From Nemertoderma westbladi (lineage: Eukaryota > Xenacoelomorpha > Nemertodermatida > Nemertodermatidae): 61,230 bases of DNA. Below, in pieces: positions 11,165-22,543 of the stretch (the first letter of the stretch is position 1; each line of letters opens with the position of its first letter). The stretch spans positions 1-61,230 of the forward strand of contig JAUCBJ010005963.1 of NCBI GenBank assembly GCA_032718475.1. Direction: 5' to 3'. Under the pieces are notes generated by a model. The model saw only the letters and a program-made list of their open reading frames with translations. It was not told the DNA's origin and made no database searches. The translations under genes and the position numbers were made by a program.

Positions 11165-12762
11165 GTCTACCAATGCCTTATCTAGTGACATTCGATTCTC
11201 ATCCTACAATTCCTTTGTACTTATTGACCCTTGTCCTCAAGAAATCTACAATATAATAACATCTCTGAACATAAACAAATCTACAAACGACCCAATCCCT
11301 ATATCTCTAGTCAAATTAGCTGCTGAACCTTTGGCATTTTACCTATCTGAATTTTTCAATGCATTTATTTCAGCCCAATCCTTCCCTGACTCAATGAAAA
11401 TCGCGAATGTCATACCATCAGCGAATGTCAAGTCTGGCTATCCATTTGACCCTGTAATTATATGCCAATTTACCTGCTACCAATTTTCGGCAAAATATTT
11501 GAAAAAATATCTTTCGAACAACTCCTAGCCTATTTTACAATTAATAACAAATTAACTCCCGAGCAGTATGGATTTCTAAAAAACCACTGTACTTCTCATG
11601 CCCTACTTGACCTAACTGAAAGAATTCGGCATGCACTCAACAATAAAAAACACTCACTGGTTGTATACCTAGACCTTCGTAAAGCCTTCGACACAATTGA
11701 CCACAAAATTTTGTTAAAGAAACTAGAGTGCTATGGAATTCGAGGTCCACCTCTAAATCTGAAGAATTATCTCTCCGACCGCTTCCAATTCGTCAGCATA
11801 GGTACAACAAAATCAATGCTTGAGCCTATACTCTGTGGGGTTCCCCAAGGGTCTCTCCTGGGCGTCCTATTCTTTCTAATTTACATCAATGATCTTCCCT
11901 CATCTACCAAACTACATTCCATTCTATTTGCAGATGACACCAGTTTAGCTAACCACTCTGACTCTAAATTATCTCATTGATGAAAGTTCCTCAGAACTCA
12001 CTAAAGTCGCCCACTGGCTGTCTTGTAATAAACTATGTCTTAATTACTACAAAACAGAGAACAGAAAACAGAAAAAGTCATTTTCTCAAAGCGTTTTCTC
12101 AAGGAACCCAACCAATCCTGAAATTAAAATTAATAACAAACCCATTAAACGCGTTTCTGTCACAAAATATCTAGGCATCGTAATTGATGACAAATTATCC
12201 TGGAATGCTCATACACTTCACGTTTCCAAAAAACTGTCCAGAACCATCACCTTATTTTTTAAACTCATACACATATTCCTGCAATCCGTCCTTAGAATGC
12301 TTTATTACTCACTTATTCACCCATACATTTACTATGGCCTACTAATTTGGGGTAACACACATGATTCTTTCTTACGGCCGATTATAATTTCAGTAAATAA
12401 AATAATTAGGGGTATTACTTTTTCTGACAGTAGAACTCCCACTACTCCCATTTAAAAAAGCCTATCCATTCTCCCTCTCACACTCCTCTTACAAGTTTCA
12501 ATTAGCTAGCTTCATGTATGATGTTTCAAAAGGACCCCCCCCCCCCCCCCCCCCCCAATTATCATTTCAATCCTTATTTCAGCTATCATCAAGCATTCAA
12601 AGCTACTCTACTCGATCTTCATCATTCTATGTTCCCTACAGGCGCCTTCCTAGTAGCCTAATGTGGTATTTAATACCAGGGATCTGTAAGGTGGAATTCC
12701 TTACCAAACTCTATCCATTGTCATCCTTTATGTTCAAGCTGAAGAAGATTTTAAATAACTAA
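11165..12762 (+). pseudogene. Decayed non-LTR reverse transcriptase (jockey/CR1-like)
   Basis: Successive frames encode a degenerate reverse transcriptase in correct order. First is a fingers segment with NINKSTNDPIPISLVKLAAE. From 11520 follow EQYGFLKNHCTSHALLDL and VYLDLRKAFDTIDH (motif A, catalytic Asp). Next are LCGVPQGSLLGVLFF and ILFADDTSL (motif C, catalytic Asp pair) near 11920. Later come KYLGIVIDDKLSW near 12165 and a C-terminal SYSTRSSSFYVPY / FKLKKILNN end near 12760. Frame shifts occur around 11440-11460, 11975-12180 and 12450-12560, the last at a run of about 20 C. The endonuclease part is absent, so the copy is 5' truncated. A family distinct from LINE-A. Confidence 0.85.
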
Positions 12763-13369
12763 CGCATATTTATTTTCTTCTTCTCATTAACTAAACTAAT
12801 ATCTGGGATCCACACTGACCACTCCTAATCACTCATACAACTACTAACTGTACTCATCTCTCTTACTCTCTGGGGATGTTAACACTAGACTTGGCTATCT
12901 GGCATATCCTTCTAACTAACCTCTACCTACATAATATTCCCTAATATTTCTATCCTTGCGTGCATTTTGGGTGGAGGTTAAAGATTATATACATATTAAA
13001 TGAAATTTGTTATTCTTACTTGACCTACCAGTAGTTTTCTTCTGGGTACTATCTGCGATACCTATATTATACCAGCAGACCTTAGTATTACCCAAAACTG
13101 CACTTATTGTCAGCATGCTCCAACAAGACATTTGCAGGTGAAAGAGATAACATCACCTCATGATCACTTAATGTAGATTTGTTTTATACGACGACTGCAA
13201 CCGGAAGGCCTATTGAATCAACTCCCAATGTAGAAAGTGTACGAGCACTATTGCCATTGCGACTTGAAGGAGGAGTATTTGGAGACATACCGACCTCGAC
13301 GTCTAACAGCAGTGCTTGTACTTCTCACAATGAAACTTGGGAACATGGTGAAGTGGAACGATAGTGTAG
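12763..13369. other. Noncoding, nothing recognised
   Basis: No coding signature. It separates the retroelement from the SAMD3-like frame. Confidence 0.4.
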
Positions 13370-14320
13370 AAGTAGTATTAACCTGGCTGATCCCAATGAA
13401 CCTACTACACAGCCAATTATCCCAAATCCTAAATACCCAAATCCTAAATGCCCTAAACCATCTACTGGTATCTATCGATCCCATCCTCTGTTGCCAGAAG
13501 GACTTTCGAGTTGCCTTCTCAAAACTCACGAAGGATGTATATTAGCTAGGAAGACATTACTAGCCGAAGCAGATCACCAAACTCTGGTGTCAATAGTCGT
13601 TTCATATATGGCATCGCCTTCACCACATGATCTCTCATATGCAGCAGAAGAAATAACTGTGTTTTTTCCACATGAATCGAAAACAACATATTTCTACAAG
13701 AAATCATGTTCCAGAGTTGCTCCCAGTACTAAAAAACCATATAGTACTAATTTTAGTGGGGGGAAGCTTCATAATAAATTGATAACCATTAAGCGTAAAC
13801 TAAAATTGTTGGATGGTTCCAGTGTTAGTACAGATTCATCAATGGATAGTGTCCCCAAGACAAGATAAATATCAAGTCTCAAAACTAACGACCTCTATAA
13901 TGATTGCGAAGATGAACTAAACTATTTAAAACATAATGGATTCTCTAAATCTCATTTTATTGCAACTTCATTGTATTGACCGTTGGACTATATCATGGTG
14001 ATGTCATATTATCAGATTTCCCATACATCCTAAATGACCATACTATCTATGAATGCATCTTAATAATCTTCAAGAAGCTTATTGAAAAAAATAATTTCAC
14101 ATCTGTATCCCCGAATGCACTTTTTGAATCTTCCTTTGAAGATGTATGTTTTGATATATTGCACTCAATGAATGCAGAACATCGTGGAATGGCGAAACAA
14201 AATCGAACCAAGGATTCGGTGTTGGGTCATGCCTTAGCAGGCCTGCCATTCAAGCTATGTAGTCGGATGTGGGTGAAACTCCCTGGCTCTACAAAGCGCA
14301 AAATATGGCGGCCAACTTGA
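13370..14320 (+). pseudogene. Broken reading frame resembling the conserved region of SAMD3-like proteins
   Basis: The frame through 13490-13868 contains ARKTLLAEADHQTLVSIVVS, then LSYAAEEITVFFPHESKTTY and GGKLHNKLITIKRKLKLL. From memory of the family, the pattern (L-x-I-x-YL ... A-x-x-I-x-x-FP-x-E ... G-x-L-x-x-RL-x-x-x-RRKL) resembles a segment of 'sterile alpha motif domain-containing 3-like' proteins, which occur as many dispersed copies in aquatic animals. The frame stops at 13866. Coding-like sequence continues in shifted frames (LKTNDLYNDCEDELNYLKHN from about 13880, and 13976-14320). There are no clear splice signals or SAM domain. Function unknown; probably a dispersed gene relic or transposon-derived gene. 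Confidence 0.35.
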
Positions 14321-16410
14321 GAAGAATGTCTTAATTCGTTTATTATGACATTGAAGGATCATGCCTCCCTCGACCAAAAAGTTCTTGAGATGTCAAACCG
14401 TTATGCGTCAATGGAGATACTAAATTATACTAAATTTATGAGGTGACATTTCATCGAACAAAGTGCATGCATCATAGAGTAGAATTGCCAATCTATAGTT
14501 GGATGGGGGCACAAATTCTCTCCAGTCCTTCCATCTCCACCTTGTAAAGTGTATCCCTAGTATGTCTGCGAACCTGGTGAATTTACAGGCCTACCTCTTG
14601 GATGGAATTACCAGGTGGAATCAGCTCATATCAGAAGCCATTTATAGAAATAAGTAATGGTCCATTAGGTCATTCGGCACTATCTTGAATGCCTTTGTCA
14701 TTCAGAAACACAAACACTTGTTTTTTTGGTATCCCTTACTGGAATCATTTGTCCTGCCATCCTAGCACACTGGAGAGCTCATCAATTGGTATCAATTAAC
14801 TTCTTCACCAGTCAAATCCATCTGGCAAATAAGTTGAAAGACATCTGGTGAAGAGGTTGAAAGAGTCAACTTCAAAGAAGCTGAGTTGGTCTTGCATGAG
14901 TCCAAACTCATTGTAGCTAGTATTCCTGACCTTGATGTGCCTCACTTTGCTCCAAAGCTCCCACCATGAATAGTGGAAAAACTTAAAAGAAATACAGATG
15001 TCAATAAAATGTAATCAAAACAGCAAAATCATGTGGCATAAATAATATGCTCTACATGGTTTAAAATGTAATCAAAACAGCAAAATCATGTGGCATAAAT
15101 AATATGCTCTACATGGTTTCAGACGGAATGTCACCATATTTAAAATCAAGACAGACTTCGTTCTTAAGTAAAAACTATAAATATAAACCCTACTAATAGG
15201 AGAGTCTCATTCCATCATAGATTAATTTTCGCATTAACAACGATCTATTGTCTAAATTTTATATAGTGGAATTCAAATTCGGTACAGAGGAAAGGGACAA
15301 AAGTAAGTAAACTTAAAAATTCACATTAAACTCCTCATTCACACAATGTAATGTAATCATAGCTTGTATATATGATTTACAATAATACACTACAACCAAT
15401 TGTGTATATAACATATTTATATTTGTTTTGCTGTGATCAATATATTAATTCATAGTATCTAGTGGTATGCATATCTATAATCTATTTAAAACGGATATAT
15501 TATAAAAAAGGAATGATGATTAACATTATATGGAGAAATTGTCGTTTTATACTACCTGGGGCCTTGGGAACAGACGAACAACTATATTCGCCAGGACTCC
15601 TGAGACATTGATCATTTTCCATCATCAATTCTCTGCAGCTGAAACCCGCACTTGAAGATTAAAAAGAAAAGAAAACATTAAACAAAACCAATTATATTTC
15701 TTATACAAGCTTGCCAGTGAGAGCTGGCAATAATGGGTGGATCCATTGATATCAATAATGTTGTAATAAATTACGTGCCTATGCAGGGAAGTCAAATGAC
15801 GAAATACGAAATATTAAACATTGTGCAATAGTATATATTGTATATAAAAAAACACTTTGTAAAAAATGTATCTTCTTCTACAATTCTGAACGACAGAAAG
15901 CGTAATTTTGCAAAAGCACATCCAATAGATGCCCCCTCTCACGCACGCCAACATAATTACCTCACATCACTCGCATTATTTTCCTATTATTTGTCTTTGA
16001 ATATCAGTACAGACATTAAGATGATATGGGATCTATCTCGCGCAAAACAGCATTAGCTCTGTTTAAACCTACATTCAGTCCTCAATAAGGAATTGATCAT
16101 CCTGTATCCTGAAAGTTTTGAATTCTCTATGAAGTTTAGCAACGGTTTAGCAATTAGTTTTATCACGAAATAAATCATTTTTATTGTGATTTAATTAATT
16201 TTATCGCAATTTTATAAATTTTATCGCTTAATAAATCATTTTATCCCGATTTAATTAATTTTATTGCGATTTAATTAATTTTAACGCGAATTAATTAATT
16301 TTATCACAATTTAAATAACAGAATTCTAATGAAGAAACAAAATATGTAATAAAAATACCAAATGTATGCCATATGTAATATAACTATCATAATTATACCA
16401 TACATTAATT
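14321..16410. other. Noncoding, low-complexity AT-rich region
   Basis: No supported gene in about 2.1 kb. It holds a 57-bp exact tandem duplication (15006-15119) and a cluster of TTTAATTAATTTTATCGCGA-like repeats at about 16160-16310. Confidence 0.5.
15006..15119 (+). repeat. 57-bp tandem duplication
   Basis: Two adjacent, essentially identical 57-bp copies starting AAAATGTAATCAAAACAGC. A recent slip or assembly duplication. Confidence 0.9.
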
Positions 16411-16416
16411 ATCGAT

Positions 16417-18051
16417 GGCTTATTTCCAAAATGTCCCAAATGACAAATTTTCGAAAATCTTTTTTATTGGCTAATTTAACTCTACACATTGTGGTAAGGT
16501 TATCAATCGTGCCGGTTTGCTCATATCATTATTCACTTTCAAGTTATTAGCAAAAGTATAATGTCCCAAACGCCAATTATAAAAAAATGTTATTTTCAAA
16601 ATGTTCCAAATGCCACTAAATAATTCCAAATGCGTCTATAATTAATTTAAAATCGCCTAAAATGAAGCATCAAATTGTCCCAAACGACACGTATATTGTA
16701 CACTATGGGTAGGTTTATAAAGTGTTGAAACTTAGTTACTATTGGTCAATTAATTTCCGTTTAGATGGTCATTGGGTATTCCAGACGGTTGGCCTTTTAT
16801 AATGAATCGATCTTTGAGAGCGGAGTTAAACACGGGTATTGTTACATTTGGGGGGAAAACACTGGTAAACGAAGATCACTAGAGGTTGCATCTGTTTTGT
16901 ATAAACATCTTCTTGACATTAGTGTTAAGTGCCCTGATGTGACAAAGATAGATTTAATGTGTGACAGCTGTGGGGGGCAGAGTAAAAACAGGATTGTTAT
17001 TGCAGCACTGAGTCAAATTATTTTACGACTGGCTAACGTGAAACGAATCCGACTCATATTTTTGCTACCAGGACACACGAATATGCCGGTAGATTCTGTA
17101 CACGCCCGTATAGAGAATTATCTTCATCACAAGGATGTTTGGGCTCCCTCGGAGTGGAAAACAGTCATTCGGCACGCAAAAGTCCTCACCGATCCATACA
17201 AGGTCGTTGAAATGAAGTCGAACGACTTCCTGGATTGGAAAATCATACAGAAGAAGAAGCTCCTTCCAACTGGTGTCAAAAATGAGCAAGGTGAGGTGGT
17301 CAAGTTTTCTGAGATGCGCGTTGTCTTTTTCCATAAGGTTGATTCTACAGTTGACATACACTATGCCAACACACTTAATTATTCTGCCCCAACGTTCGAA
17401 ATTGTTCTTTCTGGTAGAAATCGTGGACGCCATCCTCATCGCCTTGATCTTCCATCGTGTGCATACCCAAATCAGATTCCCATCAGCGCCACAAAATTCA
17501 AAGATCTCATGAAGTTGTGTAAGAAAAATATTATTCCCATCGAGTTTCGAGCTGAATATGAGGCGTTGATACCAGGCGAGTCGGTCGCTGATAATTTAAA
17601 TGAGACTGATGAAGAGGAGTTGGTACCCAACGAGGATTAATGATAAGTTTACGTTTACCCTGTACTGTTGTAATTCGAACTTAATAAGATTAGGCCCTAT
17701 TATAGTTGGACTTACTAATACTGTTGGAGTGTATAATGGCTAATAATACTATTAAAGATTTACTATCATAATACTAAATATTTTACAATATAATATGGCA
17801 TTTGAAATATTTTGAAGTAAACAAATTTTCCATATTGACAGAGAATAGTTTTTTCAAAATGTTCCAAACACCATAGATCGTCATTGAATGTGGTTGTTAA
17901 AAAAACCATGGGCTGGGCTTAAAGCACGTTGGTTTTGCATGTTATTTGACAAAAACCCACCTCTATGGGTAGCTTTACAGAATTAGAATATTAAAAAATA
18001 ATTTACAGAGAAAAGTAAAATTTGACGTTTGGGATATTTTGGAAATAAGCC
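16417..18051 (+). mobile_element. 1.6-kb TIR DNA transposon with DDE-like frame
   Basis: The left end GGCTTATTTCCAAAATGTCC and the reverse complement of the right end (GGCTTATTTCCAAAATATCC) form inverted repeats of about 36 bp with 2-3 mismatches. Both are flanked by ATCGAT (16411-16416 and 18052-18057), a likely 6-bp target duplication, although its palindromic nature leaves the exact boundary open. A motif close to TGTYCCAAAYGNCA recurs inside the left end (about 16431, 16561, 16600, 16676), near 17857 and in both TIRs, as expected of transposase binding sites. One open frame (16765-17640) lies inside. The element is short for an autonomous transposon, so it probably lost the N-terminal coding part. 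Confidence 0.8.
16765..17640 (+). CDS. Transposase-like protein, C-terminal catalytic region (DUF7869-type)
   Basis: An uninterrupted 291-codon frame. It contains YCYIWGENTGKRRSLEV near residue 27, then LMCDSCGGQSKNRI near residue 64 and LLPGHTNMPVDSVHARIE near residue 99. From memory, the D-x-C-x-GQ-K/S-K-N ... GH-T-x-M-P-x-D ... IE arrangement is that of a widespread invertebrate transposon protein family (DUF7869-like). Its conserved acidic residues in these blocks suggest an RNase-H-fold DDE/DDD nuclease. The C-terminal half contains PYKVVEM, a basic patch (SGRNRGRHPHRLD) and an acidic tail. Stops precede the ATG closely, and TTTCCGTTTAG directly before it would serve as a splice acceptor, so it may be the last exon of a longer transposase. 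It sits between matched TIRs, which supports the transposase call. Confidence 0.65.
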   Translation: MVIGYSRRLAFYNESIFESGVKHGYCYIWGENTGKRRSLEVASVLYKHLLDISVKCPDVTKIDLMCDSCGGQSKNRIVIAALSQIILRLANVKRIRLIFLLPGHTNMPVDSVHARIENYLHHKDVWAPSEWKTVIRHAKVLTDPYKVVEMKSNDFLDWKIIQKKKLLPTGVKNEQGEVVKFSEMRVVFFHKVDSTVDIHYANTLNYSAPTFEIVLSGRNRGRHPHRLDLPSCAYPNQIPISATKFKDLMKLCKKNIIPIEFRAEYEALIPGESVADNLNETDEEELVPNED

Positions 18052-18057
18052 ATCGAT

Positions 18058-19184
18058 ATATCCACCATAACTTTTATGGGATTTACCTATCAGGTATTCC
18101 CCATTCAAACTCATATTTATATAGACCCTCAACTCTTCCTGTTCAGTACATAGTCTAATGCAGACCAGTTGGTCGAAAACCGAAGCAGAACTTTATCGCC
18201 CCTATAAATTGCATTTTTGTTGGGAGATTTTTGTTATCGCCTCCAGTTCTGAGTTTTTAGGAACTTATAGCCCCTGGGTCTTTATCGTCCCCGAGTCATA
18301 CCACTTTCCCCCAACTTTCTCATACTTCCTCACAAATTAAGTCACATATTTTACTGTAGTTATAGTTAACATATAGTTATTATATTTATCCTCAAATAGT
18401 TTCAATTGGAGGAGGCGTACAATTATAAATTATATTATTCATATGTTCATATTCAATTCATAGACTAAGCAGCAGCTTGATTTAGTGTTAACAATCTGGG
18501 CTTTCATTCTGGAGGCTCCAGGTTCGTTGGTTACACCAAAAGTTATCCCAAGTTATTTACATCAGCTAATAATGAAACACAACATCTTTCATTAATGGAG
18601 AATGAAGATATGACCAGGCTCAGTGGATACACTTAGAGACGCAGTGTATCTGCAGTTTGAAAAAACCAGACTTTGTGCGACAAACTTCTTATACAGGAAG
18701 GGGAAAAAATAAAAAAACAGGAGTTGTACCTTATTAAGATAGGTATCGAGGATGAATTGCGTAAAGTTAATATAAACAGACCTGATTTACACAGCCGAGA
18801 AATTCGAACAACATTTGCATGATGATGAATTCGATGAATTTTTTATACTGGGTAATATTGGTTCGGCAATCGTAATAAATAACAATACAAATAATAACAC
18901 AAAGTACATGTTAATAATATAAAGTAGTAATATCAATATACAATCGCAATATCGCTCGAATATACCCCTAAATCGGGAGAAAAAGTTTCACTTTCTTTCC
19001 CTTGAACCTAGATATGTAGGTTATATTTTGTGAAAATTTCAACACAAAATTATTGTTTTTGAAAACTTTATGGGAGTTTTACTATGTTCGGGCTATATTT
19101 CGAGCATCATATATTTTGAGATAGACAAAGAGAAGCAGTTACATAATGGATCATAGAACATCCAAATGGACATATGTTACAAAC
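18058..19184. other. Noncoding, nothing recognised
   Basis: AT-rich spacer without recognisable domains. Confidence 0.45.
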
Positions 19185-19738
19185 GCTACTCTCCAACTAG
19201 TGTTGCCCCTGTAGAGGAGGTGGAAAATTTCTACCACAATCTACAAGCAGCAACTGATGGAGTGGATCAGCATGCATTCTTAACATTCCTGGGAGACTTT
19301 AATGCAAGTCTGCATCAATCACCTACATCGCCCTGGGTCTATAGCAATAGTGTTAACCGAAATTCTGTCCATCTTCAGGATTTTATCTCTGGAAATGGAT
19401 TGTTTTCGGCTGGAACCCAGTTCAAGAAGCGAACTGGAAAGCTATGGACTCATAGTGGACCCAGCGGTCACAAGTCCCAGATAGACCATATTCTGTTTCG
19501 TAGGAAATACAGGAGCTCTATACAAGACTGTAATGCATTTACACTTCGACCCTTCTCCAGTGATCACCGCCTTATTGTGGCCAAGGTAAGACTTAGTCTG
19601 CGTGCTAGCAGAACAACGAAATCTGCCTTGCCACGGCATGACTGGTCCTCTCTGTTGCAACAGCCAAGTGTGAGATCCAGCTTCACACTACAGCTGAGCA
19701 ACAGGTATGAGGCTCTTGCCTCTGAGGCGGCAGATCAC
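19185..19738 (+). mobile_element. LINE-A fragment (endonuclease domain)
   Basis: Matches 46155-46708 of the full LINE-A copy at about 99% identity, with sharp ends on both sides. It encodes FLGDFNASL (GDFN motif), SQIDHILFRRK and PFSSDHRLIV (SDH catalytic motif) of an APE-type endonuclease, but lacks the N-terminal catalytic Asn and Glu blocks. At 19738 the frame runs straight into unrelated coding sequence. Confidence 0.9.
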
Positions 19739-22025
19739 CTGTCATCAGACTATCATCAGACTGCCTCTTATATTGTCGAGAAGTTGAGGAGGGAGGCAAC
19801 ACAAACAATCGGGAAGAACTATGATGACTTTATACACACAAAAATATTAGCCTCTGTACCGCTACATTCTCATGGAGTGATAATGCAAACAGTGCATAAA
19901 ATTGAAGGAGAGATGAAGGATAAATATATAAAAAACTGGAAAAATCTGGAACAAAAGGAACCTATTGCTGTCTTTGTTGCAAAGTTGGATGTATCTGTAA
20001 TCAAGCTAGATGATCTGCAGGAGCACTTGGCTGAATTTGGTAGAGTACTGCAGACATGTGGATGGGGAATATACTCTGTTGACTACACAAAGGACTTTGC
20101 TGGAACCCTCGATAGGAAGGCAATAGTCAAACATCTAGTGGAAACAAAGGGTTGGAGGTTGGAAGGGACATTTCAAGCAGCATTGGAGGGTGATCAGCAA
20201 ACAATTTTGGAAAACACTTCATCTGTGGGAAATCATGTGTTGACATACATCACATCTTGGGGCGGAAATACAATGAGAGTGAAGCTGTACAACAAAATTG
20301 TTTGCCAGTTTGAAGCAGGAGAAGTATTGGAGAATTTTGGAGGGCATTTGGCAGACTACGCTGATTGCAGGAACCCGGTCCTTCGGAAATCCTTAGAACA
20401 TCCATTGATCCAGCAATATGGATGTACAAGAGTTGAGATATCCCTGTACTCTATGAATTACATATCTAGAGATCTTGGTGTGGCAGTAATGAGAAGTGCA
20501 TTAGAAAACATACAGCCATATGAGGGATTATTTGTACAGCAAAGTGGGAGGAATCACTGGCTAGCTCTAGCAAAAGAGCTGACAAGGTGTTGTGTCATTG
20601 CGTCTAAGACAACAGGAACAATCTACGTAGCTTGGTATGCTCACACAAGAACTGGGAAAGTTTCTGGAGTGAAGGTGCAGTGTAAGTTTGATTTACAAGA
20701 AAATAGACAAAGATGGGAGACAAAGATGGGAGACAAAGATGGGAGACAAAAATGGGAGAAAGCTATATTGTGGAGGTTTTCGAGGTTGTCCTATATTTTG
20801 CTTCCAAATTAGAAATCAAAATGAAATTGAAAGGGGCACAGAAATAGCACAGAAATGCTATTTCAAAGACCCCACTGCAAAAACAATACTTTGTTCATCG
20901 AAACTACCAACTCAGTGTAGGTCAGTTCAAGCAAGAATTCCGTTGGAAGAAATGTTGCCACCAACGGATTTCATAGAGTGGACATGGAGGCAAGAGCCTT
21001 GCAAATCTTTGGGAACAGCAAAAATGCAATGGAAACTACAAGAGGTGCCTGAATACTTGCAAACACATCAAGTATCTTGGTTGTCAACGTGGAAAAGAGC
21101 ACAGAGGAACATTGATATTCTAGATTATTTAGAATGTGAAAAATGGAGACAAGAGGCACTGCAAAGAAGTGCAAGAAATCGAGAAGAAGTAGCCCTGATA
21201 CACAAAAGGTTGCTGGAGTACAAGAAAAGAAAACAACATGAAAATGAACAAAAGGAATATGTTTTGAATCTATTGAAGCACACTCCCATAAAAAAAATTT
21301 GTGAGTTGGATGGTAAGAAACCATTAAAAGTAATAGTGCTTGGATTTCGACAAGCAACTGGACCCTACCAAAGATACGAAATGTTGCTTTCAATTGATGA
21401 TGAAATTTCCAAGATATATTCTAACCGAGGCTTGGAGTGTGTTTTAGATGAATTGAGAGATGCTTTTCACAGAGCCCAAGAGCAAAAAACAAGATAAATT
21501 TATTTTTTGGTTGACGGAGCGCTGGAAATTGAAATTCAAGCACCCAAACAGTTCAATAATGAGCAGCAGCAGTTAATCATTTGGTATCCAATTAAATTAT
21601 TGAGAATTCCAATTGAAGGCGAACAACAAAATATACAAGAAATATTGAAGAAAGTCGAAAATGAATATGAGAAGGCCAAGTCCATGTGTTTGGTTGAATA
21701 TCCTGCAAAGGAAAAGAGGAGTGTGAGAAAAGTGCTTGAATTGGAAGAAGGTGAGTATAAATGTATAGCATACTGGAACCAGAACTATAGGGGAAAAGTG
21801 CGTCATATATTATACTTGCAGGATAAAGCTGGTGAATCGGCAAGACCAGTGTATGGCTATTTCTCCCAGAAAGAAGTTGAGGAAATGCATTGTGATTTGT
21901 CCACAGTGCTTTCTCTATTGCTAGTGAAAGTTGGAAGAACAAAGACAACACCACAGAAGAACAAGGATAGAATCATCACTTTAGCACACACTCTGTATAG
22001 CACAACAACCATGTCAAAGCCCTAG
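19739..22025 (+). pseudogene. Candidate rolling-circle Rep-like protein (Rep_trans-like), frame-disrupted
   Basis: Coding-like sequence of about 750 codons in three pieces: 19739-20812, about 20820-21497, and 21507-22025. The last two share a frame and are separated by one TAA at 21495. Seen in the first piece: FVAKLDVSVIKLDDLQEHL, then VDYTKDFAGTL, then MRVKLYNKIVCQFEAGEV and GCTRVEISLYS. From memory, R/K-LD-x-x-x-D followed by a R-x-YDK/NK-x-x-QxE block and TRxEIxL is the layout of plasmid replication-initiation (Rep_trans, pT181-type) proteins, which nick DNA for rolling-circle replication. No unambiguous HUH motif was found, so this stays an inference. The later pieces are rich in charged helix (about 21170-21250) with VIVLGFRQATGPYQRYEMLL, unrecognised. 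A 13-bp tandem repeat at 20705-20760 causes the first frame change. An AATAAA lies at about 22112. What else: a transposase of an undescribed group. Confidence 0.35.
20705..20760 (+). repeat. 13-bp tandem repeat inside the Rep-like frame
   Basis: Four consecutive copies of AGACAAAGATGGG (the last with AAAAATGGG). As 13 is not a multiple of three, each added copy shifts the reading frame. This explains the break between the two Rep-like segments. Confidence 0.9.
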
Positions 22026-22543
22026 GTTTAGCACGACAGTGATAATTGTATACTCAACTTATGTACAGTAGGCCTACATAAACTGAAACTGATGAGTCCA
22101 TTTTGCCTATTAAATAAAAGTGGTACATACTGCACATATATACATACAACAGACACCATCTGATGAAGAAAGCAATATAGTCCGATTCAAAAAATGCATA
22201 CAGAGTGTTTTGTATTACGAGTGGTAAGGCGACCTTTCTATATGGTTTGGGGGATACGGTTGGTATATGGCAGTTGGGGGGAAAAGGTCATGTTATGGCG
22301 GGGAAAGTATTTTGACCACCAAAAATGGTATTTTGCAAACACAAAATCTTAGCAGGTTAAATATTTGGGCAATTATGCATTACATAGATGCATGCGAAAA
22401 CGTTACGAAAAAATGGCAAGAAAGAGACCCAATAAAGCCTGGCAAAATGCAGAGAAATGTCGAAAATGTTGCTAAAAAGTGCTAAATTTTGAAAAATGCC
22501 AAATCAAACCCCCCAAACCATTGCAAAATACTGAAAAATTCTG

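Noticed and set aside
12514-12762. Separate proline-rich protein
   Set aside because: The prolines come from a poly-C tract; the rest is the C terminus of the decayed reverse transcriptase.
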